From JAIXWP01 sp046309775 (lineage in GTDB: Bacteria; Bacteroidota; Bacteroidia; Flavobacteriales_D; Sanyastnellaceae): a DNA stretch of 18,195 nt. Every line of letters starts with the position of its first letter. Position 1 is the first letter of the stretch. The notes under the pieces are model-generated. The model was not told the origin of the DNA. It saw nothing but the letters and a program-made list of their open reading frames with translations, and made no database searches. Of the stretch, positions 7,323 to 17,200 are shown piece after piece. The stretch is taken from the NCBI GenBank assembly GCA_046309775.1, contig JBKCOM010000080.1, positions 1-18,195 of the forward strand, read 5' to 3'. The translations under genes and the position numbers were made by a program.

Positions 7323-8237
7323 TTAGAAGTAACGTGGTGATTTTAATTTGTTATCTTTATATAAGAAGTCATACATCAACATAAATTCAAGTGTGCCATT
7401 GTTGACCTGATTCAAATCTGATGTAGTAAAATCCCAAGATACCCCAGCGCGAAATTGTTCATTTACATTAAAGCCTGCCAAGACACTAAATGAATCTTGG
7501 ATTCGGTGTGCAAGACCTACGCTGAAGCGATCGTTGAATAAGGCTTCCAAAGTAACATCCAAGGATGATGGCGCGTTCTCTACAACTTTAAACTGAGTAG
7601 TTGGCTTCAACTTTATGCTATTGCTCACCGGCAAAATCAAGCCTCCGATGAAGAAATAGTGGCGTCTATCAATCATAGCACGTGTATCACCATCTACTGT
7701 CGGAATATTACTTTCAATCATTTTTGGAATACCTATTCCCACATACCATTTGTCGGAATTGAGATAGGTTCCAAATCCAATATTGGGTAATACTGAATTC
7801 TCCAAACCACTTCCAGTGATGTTTGGATCATCTGGCTGTGTTGTATTCAAATCGGCAATCCTCGGCTGGAATAGCTTCACACCTCCTTTTAATCCAAATG
7901 ACCAGCGTATGTTCTCTGTGAGATTAAATCTATAGGCAAAATCTCCATAAAACATGGTTTGCGTGATAGGGCCTATTCTGTCGTTTACCGCAGAAAATCC
8001 CACATTCAAACTCTTGTTTCGAAGAGGTGTGTGCAAATGAAATGTCTGCGAGGTCGGCGCTCCGTCCAAGCCTATCCACTGATTGCGATGCAACAATCCA
8101 ACTGTGAGGGCATCTCTGCTACCAGCGTATGCCGGATTCACATAAATGGTGTTGTACATGTAATGAGTGAACTGAGGATCCTGTTGAGCCGATGCCATCA
8201 TCGGAATCATCAACAGAAGAAAGATATATTTTTTCAT
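7323..8237 (-). CDS. Type IX secretion system membrane protein, PorP/SprF family
   Basis: This encodes a 304-aa outer-membrane beta-barrel. The ATG at 8237 gives a clean signal peptide (MKKYIFLLLMIPMMASAQ); an in-frame ATG three codons upstream (8246) is possible. The mature N-terminus, QDPQFTHYMYNTIYVNPAYA, then LLHRNQWIGLDGAPTSQTF, is the defining PorP/SprF signature, and the protein ends in the typical SPRYF. In Flavobacterium, SprF is needed to bring the type B adhesin SprB to the surface; other family members are found beside other type B substrates. Its place directly after two type B adhesin genes suggests it serves one or both of them. It is followed after 13 nt by the OmpA/PorE-like gene. 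Confidence 0.95.
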   Translation of the reverse strand: MKKYIFLLLMIPMMASAQQDPQFTHYMYNTIYVNPAYAGSRDALTVGLLHRNQWIGLDGAPTSQTFHLHTPLRNKSLNVGFSAVNDRIGPITQTMFYGDFAYRFNLTENIRWSFGLKGGVKLFQPRIADLNTTQPDDPNITGSGLENSVLPNIGFGTYLNSDKWYVGIGIPKMIESNIPTVDGDTRAMIDRRHYFFIGGLILPVSNSIKLKPTTQFKVVENAPSSLDVTLEALFNDRFSVGLAHRIQDSFSVLAGFNVNEQFRAGVSWDFTTSDLNQVNNGTLEFMLMYDFLYKDNKLKSPRYF

Positions 8238-8274
8238 GTGTCTCATTTGCTTTATTGATTAGTTCGATGATGTA

Positions 8275-11200
8275 TTATTCAGAAACATTACTATTAACGA
8301 ATATGTAACCACTCATAATTTCATTCGCATCATCGGCCTTCTTAAATTCTAACAGATAGAAGTGTGTACCCTCGGGAATAAATCCTGCGCGTCCATTGCC
8401 GTAGTTCTTGCCATCCCAAACATTAGTTACATTGTCGTAACGCTCTGATTCGAATACGATGTTACCCCATCTATTGAATATCTTAATAGTGTTATCTGGA
8501 TGATTTTCTATACCTGTAATCACAAGAAAATCATTGATACCATCATTATCTGGAGTAATCGCTTGTGGTACCGTGACGTCCTTAATACAAGCTGCATCAT
8601 TTGGGTCACATGGATCAAGTGGATTAGAACCATTGGTCACTTCATCACCATCATTGATTCCATCGCCATCTGTATCTGCCACTATAGGATCGGTGCCCAA
8701 TGCTTGCTCTTCTTCATTTGTTAGTCCATCATCGTCACAATCATTCGTTGGAAGAGCATCTGCATTTGGATCACATGGATTCAATGGATTGCTACCTGCC
8801 AATACTTCATCACCATCCTCAATTCCGTCACCATCGGTATCAGGGTTTGTTGGATCCGTTCCAATAGTAGCTTCTTCTCCATTCGTCAATCCATCATCAT
8901 CGCAATCATTGGTTGCAAGTGCACTCGGATTCGGATCGCATGGATTCAATGGATCGCTGCCGCCGTTCACTTCGTTACCATCATTCACTCCATCACCGTC
9001 TGTATCAGGATTGGTTGGATCTGTTCCAATTGGTCCTTCATCCACGTTGGTGATTCCGTCATCATCACAGTCATTCGTTGCAAGTGCATTTGGATTTGGA
9101 TCGCATGGATTCAATGGATCGCTGCCGCCATTCACTTCGTCGCCGTCATTAACTCCGTCATTATCTGTATCAGGGTTTGTTGGATCAGTGCCAAGTGGTC
9201 CTTCTTCTGCGTTGGTCAAACCATCATCATCACAGTCGTTCGTAGCAAGTGCATTTGGATTAGGATCGCATGGATTCAATGGATCGCTGCCGCCGTTCAC
9301 TTCATCCCCATCATTCACTCCATCACCGTCTGTATCAGGATTGGTTGGGTCTGTTCCAATTGGTCCTTCGACCACATTGGTGATTCCATCGTCGTCACGG
9401 TCATTTGTAGCAAGTGCATTCGGATTTGGATCGCATGGATTCAATGGATCACTACCACCTGTTACTTCATCGCCATCATTCACGCCATCACCATCGGTAT
9501 CAGGATTTGTTGGATCCGTTCCAATTGGCAACTCCTCAGCATTCGTCAATCCATCATTGTCGCAATCATTCGTTGCAAGTGCATTCGGATTCGGATCACA
9601 TGGATTCAATGGATCGCTGCCGCCATTCACTTCGTCACCATCATTCACTCCATCACCGTCAGTATCAGGATTGGTTGGGTCTGTTCCAATTGGTCCTTCG
9701 TCCACATTGGTGATTCCATCGTCGTCACAGTCATTCGATGCAAGTGCATTCGGATTTGGATCACATGGATTCAATGGATCGCTGCCGCCATTCACTTCGT
9801 CGCCATCATTCACTCCATCATTATCTGTGTCAGGATCTGATGGGTCTGTTCCCCCATTTCCTTCATCTCCATTGTTCAACCCATCATTATCACAATCTGC
9901 TAATAGGTCCAAAAGATCACAAGACAAAACAGTAATGAATATGGTATCGTTTACGCATTGCGCAGGAAGGGGCGTTCCATCATCGCAAATTTGAACGACG
10001 ATTTCTTCGGCTCCAAAGAAGCCGTTGTTTGGTGTGTAGACGAATGTTCCATCAGAATTAATTAAAATAGAACCATTGTTTGGCCCCTCAAGAGGAGTAG
10101 TAGTTACAACCAAATTGCCATCAATATCAAAATCGCCTGTATCCTTTAAATCACCAGAAGCTGGATTATTGAGCGAAACAGTGATGCTCTCATTATCCAC
10201 TACAGGAGCATCATTCACCGCATTTACAGTGACGATGATATCAGCTTGATCACATAATACCGGCGTTCCCGTATCGCAAATTTCATATGGTAGTACAGCA
10301 GTTCCATTGCTATTTGAAGTAGGAGTAAACGTTACTTGTCCAGTAGTGGTGTTGAGCACCCAAGTTCCTTCGGCTGTAGTAACAGAAGTTTGAATACCGG
10401 GAGTATTTATATCAAGATCAATATTAGAAGCCAACAAAACATCATCAGCATCCGTGTCATTTCCTAATAGGCTTGCTATGACAACGGGGGTATCCTCGTT
10501 TGTACTGGTAACATTATCTTCAGCAACTGGAGCATCATTGACGGGTGTTACATTAAAAGTAATAACAGCAGGATCGCATAATACTGGACTTCCATTATCA
10601 CATAATTCATAGGTCAAATTAGCCACTCCACTAAAATCTGGCGCAGGAGTGAAACTTACCACTCCAGTGGCCACATCATAGGTCCATGTCCCTGTGCTAT
10701 TTGTAAAACTCGTCTGAATTCCGGCCGTATTGAAACCTAGATCTACACTAAACTGTCCAACACCATTTGTTGGTGTAGTCGGATTTCCATCTTGGTCGGT
10801 ATCATTGGTCAAGATATTTACTGTACCCGCTGGCCCATCTTCGAGGAGTGTTCCGCCGTTATCATCATTTGCTACTGGACCATCATTGACTGAGGAAACG
10901 TTGACTATAAGATTAGCCTGATCACACAATACTGGACTGCCAGTATCGCATATTTCATAAGGTAAAGTGGCAGTACCGTTGAAGTTTAATGCTGGTGTAA
11001 ATCCTACATTAGCAGATGCCACATCCAATACCCACGTTCCTTCTGCTGTTGAAATTGAAGTTTGAATTCCAGGTGTATTGATATCCAAATCTACATTTGA
11101 ACCTAGCACTGTATTGTCAACATCGGTATCGTTGCCAAGAATGTTTGACAAAACAACAAAAGTATCTTCAGAGGTATTCGTAGTATTATTTACGGCGTCT

Positions 11201-14200
11201 GGTGCGTCATTTACTGGTGATACTACAAAAGTGATGACCCCATTATCACAAAGTGAAGGCGAACCGGGGTCGCATAACACATAGGTTAGTGTTGCCGTTC
11301 CCGAAAAATTATTCGCTGGGTTAAATGTCACCACTCCCGTAGCTGTATTGTAACTCCATACGCCTTGTGTATTTGTAACGCTTGTTTGAACACCGTTGGT
11401 AACATTATTCAAGTCCACTACAAATTGACCAGCGCCATTGGTCGGTACTGTTGGGTTACCATCAGCATCCGTATCATTACTAATAATATTCACGGTACCG
11501 TCAGCTCCATCTTCTGTGAGAGTTCCTCCATTATCGTCATTCGCAAATGGAGAATCATTAACAGGAGTTACTGTTACCACAAGGTTTGCCTGAGCACATA
11601 ATACTGGAGTTCCAGTATCACATATCTCATAAGGCATGGTAGCAGTGCCATTGAAATTCGCCGTTGGTGTAAATACCACGTTCCCATTCGTAGTATTCAA
11701 TACCCATGTACCAGCAGCAGTAGTAATACTTGTCTGAACACCAGAAGTAGATGTATTAAGGTCAATATTGGTAAACAATAATGTATTGTCAACATCACTA
11801 TCGTTTGAGATAATGTTCGTGAGAGTGACTGCCGTGTCTTCATTTGTAGTAACTGTATTATCTACAGCCACAGGTGCATCATTCACTGCGGTCACGTTAA
11901 ACGTCACCACTGCTTGATCACACAAGCCTGTAGGATCACACAACTCATATGTAAGTGTTGCAACACCGCTAAAGTTATTGGCTGGATCAAAAGAAATAAC
12001 TCCTATCGAAGGTGTATACGTCCAAATACCTTGAGCATTAGTCACAGCCGTTTGCACGCCTGCAGTGCCTATATTCAAATCTACACTAAACTGACCGGCG
12101 CCGTTTGTAGGTGCACTTGGGTTTCCATCACCATCGGTATCATTTGAAATAATATTTACAGTTCCGTTCGCATTATCTTCTGTGAGAGCACCACCGTTAT
12201 CATCATTGGCTACAGGAATTAAATTTGGATTAACAGCAGCAGTTGAACTGTCGTTAGAAGAGTCATTGTCAAAACCATTGTAACTTACGGTAGCAGTATT
12301 CGGATAATTTCCCGAAGGAAGCACTGTAGCCACTATAGTAAGTGTTCTGCTCACTCCTACCGCTAATGAAGCGATGCTCCAGTTTGGAGCACTCCATGTT
12401 CCAGCAGATGGAGTAACCGACACAACCGAATAACCATTCGGTATGACGTCGTTCACTACAACATTACTCGCGGCGTTCGGTCCATTATTCGTGAGAGTGA
12501 GAGTGAAAGTGATATTTGTACCTTGATTTGGTGTAAGGCTACTCGCAACTTTTTCTACTTCTAGGTCAGTGCTACAAATTGTTGGAACTAGAAATACAGC
12601 GGCCGTCGTTATGGTACCTACGTTTCCACTTGTCGCACCATTTGCTGTGAATTCAGTCACAGCAGCCGAGTTTGAATTTCCATTCGCCCCGCCACTAACT
12701 GTTTTAGTTGAATTATCGGTATTAACGTCAAGTGCGATAACACCGCCACCGCCACCACCACCTGGGCCTTCAGACTCATTGCCGCCGATAATTTGATCTC
12801 CACCATCTCCACCATTGGCATTGATAGTTTGAGTATTTGAAATCGAGTTAGCACTGATCAGAATTGTTCCGCCACCACCGCCACCACCGGGAGCGTCGTT
12901 ACCACCACCTACAGTATTAGGTGCTGTTTGACCATTTGCGGTGATGGTTCCTGTACCACTTATTGTATTATTTACTAAAAGGAAGATTATTCCACCACCA
13001 TCACCACCATCAGAGTTGGCGCTATTGTTTCCATCACCGGCTCCTCCGCCACCACCAAAGAATATTTGATTCTGAAATGCAGAAGAAATGATTGGACGAC
13101 CACCCAAACCACCAACGGCATCTCGATTGTCTCCACCCCATGCTCTTACCACATCTGCTGCTGGATTGCCTGGTGCAATTGTGTTGGCAGGATAAGACGG
13201 ACCTAAAGTACAAGCGTCAGCATTTGCTCCTCCAAAACTATAACCTCCGCGACCGCCACCAGAGGAATTCGTCAGAGCATTTCCATTTGCGATATAATCA
13301 GGATCAAGCGCCCAAGCACCCGGATTTCCGCAGCCACCTGTAAAATCATTCATAACACCAGCTCCTCTAAACCAATTGGCTACAACACCACCGTTGGCAC
13401 CGCCGCCACCACCAGCATTGTGACCATTACCGCCACCACCCCCGTTGGCGGGAGCTCCTCTACCGTATCGACCACCGTATAAATTATCATAGTCATCACG
13501 GTAACCTGCAATACTCTCGCCCTTTTCTGCTCCCGCACCAGACGATGCCGAAAAGTAAATTGATTGAAAAGAAGAGCCTGTTGGTGAGGTATCATTATCG
13601 ATAGTACCACCTCTAAAACCTGCACCAGTTGCTGATACAGTACCGTTGTTTACAATATCATTAGCTGCCACTGTAAGAACGCCGCCTCTTCTGCGTGTTG
13701 CCGCTGAGGGATCTGGACCACCAAAATTTGGATGACCCCACGGAACGGCAGCAACACTTGCTCCATTATTAACCGTGAGCGTTGTGTACTGAGGAACACG
13801 AATCAACTGGACATACTGGGCTGCGAAAAATGAATACGCCGAGTTACAATCAAGTGTAATTGTGTTGCCCGAAACGGCCTGTACATAAAAAATCTCGTAC
13901 CGACCAGAACCGTTATAATCCGTGACTGCGCCATAACTAATCGTATTCGCATTATTTATAATCGCACCTTGAGCCTGATATATCATCACAAGATCTCCCA
14001 CTGCCAATGTATTTGAAGAAAAAACTGAGGAGTTAGAGACGAAGCCCGCTGGATAGTAACCAATTCCATCACGGTTCAAATTATTGATGTTGTCAACAAC
14101 TACTGTATTGGTGCCTTGAGGCACATCACTCACAATCCGCGCATAGCGGTTGAGAACTGTGTTGGTTGTACTTACAACCAAAGCCCCATCTTTTCCCGGC

Positions 14201-14283
14201 TGGGCTAGAGAAAAGAAGGCACTAAAAAAGAAAAGCGACACAAGGCCAAGTGCCTTGCGCGTTTTTAGTAGAAATTTATACAT
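8275..14283 (-). CDS. Giant T9SS-exported adhesin with cadherin-like units, TSP3 stalk and type B sorting domain
   Basis: This encodes a complete 2002-aa surface protein. The layout is: signal peptide (1-28); N-terminal domain starting GKDGALVVSTTNTV (30-180); glycine-rich region with Gly runs at about 281-285, 291-295, 410-414, 466-472 and 508-514; a DUF11-like domain (about 572-685); alternating cadherin-like/Ig-like units A-B-A-B-A-B (690-1359) and a distinct unit C (1360-1455); eight 55-residue thrombospondin type 3 repeats with calcium-binding DxDxDG motifs (1463-1902); and a gliding-motility-associated type B C-terminal domain (1903-2002), with VPQAITPDNDGINDF, FNRWGNIVF, WDGKNYG and SGYIFV. 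It is exported by the T9SS, probably as a calcium-stiffened adhesin. It starts 12 nt after the stop of its paralogue at 14296. The ligand is unknown. Confidence 0.95.
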   Translation of the reverse strand: MYKFLLKTRKALGLVSLFFFSAFFSLAQPGKDGALVVSTTNTVLNRYARIVSDVPQGTNTVVVDNINNLNRDGIGYYPAGFVSNSSVFSSNTLAVGDLVMIYQAQGAIINNANTISYGAVTDYNGSGRYEIFYVQAVSGNTITLDCNSAYSFFAAQYVQLIRVPQYTTLTVNNGASVAAVPWGHPNFGGPDPSAATRRRGGVLTVAANDIVNNGTVSATGAGFRGGTIDNDTSPTGSSFQSIYFSASSGAGAEKGESIAGYRDDYDNLYGGRYGRGAPANGGGGGNGHNAGGGGGANGGVVANWFRGAGVMNDFTGGCGNPGAWALDPDYIANGNALTNSSGGGRGGYSFGGANADACTLGPSYPANTIAPGNPAADVVRAWGGDNRDAVGGLGGRPIISSAFQNQIFFGGGGGAGDGNNSANSDGGDGGGIIFLLVNNTISGTGTITANGQTAPNTVGGGNDAPGGGGGGGTILISANSISNTQTINANGGDGGDQIIGGNESEGPGGGGGGGVIALDVNTDNSTKTVSGGANGNSNSAAVTEFTANGATSGNVGTITTAAVFLVPTICSTDLEVEKVASSLTPNQGTNITFTLTLTNNGPNAASNVVVNDVIPNGYSVVSVTPSAGTWSAPNWSIASLAVGVSRTLTIVATVLPSGNYPNTATVSYNGFDNDSSNDSSTAAVNPNLIPVANDDNGGALTEDNANGTVNIISNDTDGDGNPSAPTNGAGQFSVDLNIGTAGVQTAVTNAQGIWTYTPSIGVISFDPANNFSGVATLTYELCDPTGLCDQAVVTFNVTAVNDAPVAVDNTVTTNEDTAVTLTNIISNDSDVDNTLLFTNIDLNTSTSGVQTSITTAAGTWVLNTTNGNVVFTPTANFNGTATMPYEICDTGTPVLCAQANLVVTVTPVNDSPFANDDNGGTLTEDGADGTVNIISNDTDADGNPTVPTNGAGQFVVDLNNVTNGVQTSVTNTQGVWSYNTATGVVTFNPANNFSGTATLTYVLCDPGSPSLCDNGVITFVVSPVNDAPDAVNNTTNTSEDTFVVLSNILGNDTDVDNTVLGSNVDLDINTPGIQTSISTAEGTWVLDVASANVGFTPALNFNGTATLPYEICDTGSPVLCDQANLIVNVSSVNDGPVANDDNGGTLLEDGPAGTVNILTNDTDQDGNPTTPTNGVGQFSVDLGFNTAGIQTSFTNSTGTWTYDVATGVVSFTPAPDFSGVANLTYELCDNGSPVLCDPAVITFNVTPVNDAPVAEDNVTSTNEDTPVVIASLLGNDTDADDVLLASNIDLDINTPGIQTSVTTAEGTWVLNTTTGQVTFTPTSNSNGTAVLPYEICDTGTPVLCDQADIIVTVNAVNDAPVVDNESITVSLNNPASGDLKDTGDFDIDGNLVVTTTPLEGPNNGSILINSDGTFVYTPNNGFFGAEEIVVQICDDGTPLPAQCVNDTIFITVLSCDLLDLLADCDNDGLNNGDEGNGGTDPSDPDTDNDGVNDGDEVNGGSDPLNPCDPNPNALASNDCDDDGITNVDEGPIGTDPTNPDTDGDGVNDGDEVNGGSDPLNPCDPNPNALATNDCDNDGLTNAEELPIGTDPTNPDTDGDGVNDGDEVTGGSDPLNPCDPNPNALATNDRDDDGITNVVEGPIGTDPTNPDTDGDGVNDGDEVNGGSDPLNPCDPNPNALATNDCDDDGLTNAEEGPLGTDPTNPDTDNDGVNDGDEVNGGSDPLNPCDPNPNALATNDCDDDGITNVDEGPIGTDPTNPDTDGDGVNDGNEVNGGSDPLNPCDPNPSALATNDCDDDGLTNGEEATIGTDPTNPDTDGDGIEDGDEVLAGSNPLNPCDPNADALPTNDCDDDGLTNEEEQALGTDPIVADTDGDGINDGDEVTNGSNPLDPCDPNDAACIKDVTVPQAITPDNDGINDFLVITGIENHPDNTIKIFNRWGNIVFESERYDNVTNVWDGKNYGNGRAGFIPEGTHFYLLEFKKADDANEIMSGYIFVNSNVSE
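8578..9897 (-). repeat. TSP3 repeat array of adhesin 2: 8 x 165 bp, 330-bp higher order
   Basis: Eight in-frame 165-bp units each encode 55 residues built on DCDDDG, GTDPTNPDTDGDG, DGDEV-GGSDPLNP and CDPNPNALATN. The units are strongly similar at DNA level. Units 2, 4 and 6 carry GITNV, while 3, 5 and 7 carry GLTNA or GLTNG, so the true period over units 2-7 is two units. For example, near-identical DNA blocks recur at 8981, 9311 and 9641, exactly 330 bp apart. Unit 4 has an Arg in place of the first Cys (9397-9399). Confidence 0.93.
9919..12216 (-). repeat. Alternating cadherin-like A/B units of adhesin 2
   Basis: Three A units (114-116 aa; DDNGG-LTEDG, then NDTDADGNP, TNGAGQF-VDL) alternate with three B units (108 aa; NTSTNEDT, then NDTDVDN-LL, CDTGTPVLCDQA). 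All are joined by PVNDAPVA-type linkers. A final unit C (99 aa or so, with GDFDIDGNLVV and CDDGTPLPAQC) leads into the TSP3 array. Each unit carries a cysteine pair in its last strands, likely a disulphide. The A units have an extra DGNP-TNG insertion relative to B. Confidence 0.88.
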
Positions 14284-14295
14284 AAAAAAAATTAA

Positions 14296-17200
14296 TCACT
14301 TATTATTACTTCTTACGAAAATATATCCACTCATTATGTCTTCATTACCATCTAATTTTCTATATTTCAAAATATAGAAATATGTAGCCTCAGGAACGAG
14401 ACCAGAACCTCCTCGACCATAGTTTCGCCCGTCCCAAACGTTGGTTACATTATCATAATTTTCTGATTCAAAAACCATATTGCCCCAACGATTAAAAATA
14501 TCTATGGAGTTATCAGGATAATTTTCTATTCCAGTAATTACTAGAAAATCATTGATACCATCAGAATCAGGAGTGAATGCTTGGGGCACTATTAAATCTT
14601 CTATGCAATCTGCGTCATTAGGGTCGCAAGGATCAAGCGGATCAGCTCCACTACTTAACTCTTCACCGTCATTGATACCATCGCCATCGCTATCCGAACT
14701 CATTGGATCCGTCCCTAAGGATATCTCCCCGCCATCCAGTATGCCGTCATCATCGGTATCTTCATCTAAAGGATCGGTACCCAAAAGACCTTCCTCCACA
14801 TTGGTAATGCCGTCATCATCACAATCATTCGTAAGAAGCGCATTGGGATTAGGATCGCATGGGTTCAAAGGATCTGTATCCGCATTTACCTCATCACCAT
14901 CAATCATTCCATCCCCATCTGTATCAGGGTTTGTTGGGTCGGTTCCATTAGTTATTTCTTCAGAAACATCCAAGCCATCTCCATCACAATCGTTGGTAGA
15001 AAGTGCACCGACATTTGGATCACACGGATTCAGTGGATCACTATTTCCATTTACTTCATCGCCGTCATTCAATCCATCACCGTCGGTGTCTGCATTGGTT
15101 GGATCAGTACCTATCGGTTCTTCATCCACATTCGTGATACCATCATTATCACAGTCATTTGTTGCAAGTGCATTCGGATTCGGTTCACACGAATTCAATG
15201 GATCGCTGCCATCATCCACTTCATCTCCATCATTGATTCCGTCACCATCTGTATCTGGATTTGCAGGGTCAGTATTATTACTTAATTCTTCATTATTCGA
15301 AAGACCATCTTCATCGCAATCATTGGTAGCCAATGCGTCAGGATTCGGATCGCAGGAATTCAAAGGATTACTGCTCTCTTCAACTTCCTCACCGTCATCC
15401 AGACCATCACCGTCTGTATCAGGGTTCGCTGGATCGGTGCCAAGATCAATTTCATTTACATTCGAGATACCATCATTGTCACAATCATTGCTGGCTAGAG
15501 CTTCTGGATTTGGATCACATGGATTCAATGGACCATTGCCGCCATCCACTTCATCGCCATCATTGATTCCATCACCATCGGTATCAGCATTTGTGGGGTT
15601 AGTGCCATTCAAAACTTCTTCGGCATAGTCCAATCCATCATTATCACAATCATTCGTAGCAAGCGCTTTTGGATTCGGATCACATGGGTCGAGCGTATTA
15701 GAACCGTTCGTCACTTCATCACCGTCATTGATTCCATCACCATCAGTATCAGGGTTCGTTGGATCAGTGCCAATCGGTCCTTCATCCACATTGGTGATTC
15801 CATCATCATCACAGTCGTTGGTTGCAAGTGCATTCTGATTCGGATCACATGGATTCAAAGGATCACTATCACCTGTTACTTCATCCCCATCATTAACTCC
15901 ATCACCGTCCGTGTCAGGGTTTTCAGGGTCAGTCCCATTGACTCCTTCTTGGTCATTCGTCAATCCATCATCATCACAATCATTTAATGCAAGCGAGGCA
16001 GGATTTGGATCACAAGGATTCACAGGATCACTACCCTCATTGATTTCTTGTCCATCACTCAAACCGTCATCATCCGTATCACTATCTATGGGACTTGTGC
16101 CATGACCTATTTCATCTATATTGCTGATGCCATCCCCGTCGCAATCTTGATTTGGAAAAGCTAATGGATTCGGATCACAAGAATCTAAAGGATCGCTATT
16201 TGCATTTACTTCATTTCCATCATTAATACCATCTGAATCAGTATCGGGATTTTCAGAATCTGTTTCATTCAACAATTCCTCCGCATTATCCAAACCATCG
16301 GCGTCACAGTCATTCGTAGCAAGTGCACTCGGATTGGGATCACATGGATTCAACGGATCTGTCGCTCCGCTCACCTCGACTCCATCATTCAAGCCATCGC
16401 CATCTGAATCCGTATTCAAAGGATCAGTTCCTGATATACCTTCTTCGGCGTTCGTGAGTCCATCATCGTCACAATCATTTGTCGAAAGAGCATTCCAATT
16501 GGGAATACATGGATCAATTGGATCAAAAGACAAAATTACTTCACCTCCATCTGTCCACCCATCACCATCAGTATCTGCATTGAGGGGATCTGTTTCACTA
16601 ACCAACTCCAACCCATTGCTCAGTCCATCTCCATCACAATCCAACAGAAAACTTGTTAAATCACAAGATAGAATAGAAATGAAGATGGTATCATTAATAC
16701 AATTAGCCGGTAGTGGTGTTCCAGTATCACAAATTCTAAATACAATCACTTCATCGCCAGAAAATCCGACACTTGGTGTGTAAACAAAACTGCCGTTTGG
16801 ACTTATTGTAATATTTCCATTGAATGGGCCAAATAAGGGAATTGGATTCAATACCAACTCACCGTCGATATCAAAATCTCCTTCATCGATGAGGTCGCCG
16901 AACGCTTGAGTATTCCAAGAAATAGTAATGTACTCATTGTCTACAATCGGCGCATCATTTACCGCAGTCACCGTCACTATCAAATCAGCTTGCGCACAAA
17001 GCACGGGATTGCCTGTATCACAGATCTCATAAGTTAAAGTCGCTGTGCCATTAAAGTTAGCCGCTGGTGCAAATACAACATTACCATTAGCTGTATTTAA
17101 TGTCCACGTCCCAAAAGGATTGGTTATACTTGTTTGAACTCCATCAGTGCTTGGATCAAGATCGATACTCGCCGCTAGAAGCTCATTGTCAATGTCGCTG

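Noticed and set aside
8578..9897. CRISPR-like regular repetition
   Set aside because: The units are 165 bp, contiguous, in frame and encode TSP3 motifs. There are no unique spacers and no cas genes.
8534..9994. Long plus-strand open frame (486 codons) rich in Ser, Pro and Gly
   Set aside because: It is exactly antisense to the TSP3 array. The repeated Asp/Gly/Pro codons read backwards give stop-free Ser/Pro sequence with the same 55-residue period, and there is no signal peptide or known domain.
14552..15628. Plus-strand open frame (358 codons) with the same Ser/Pro character
   Set aside because: It is the antisense shadow of the TSP3 array of the other adhesin, arising for the same codon-composition reason.
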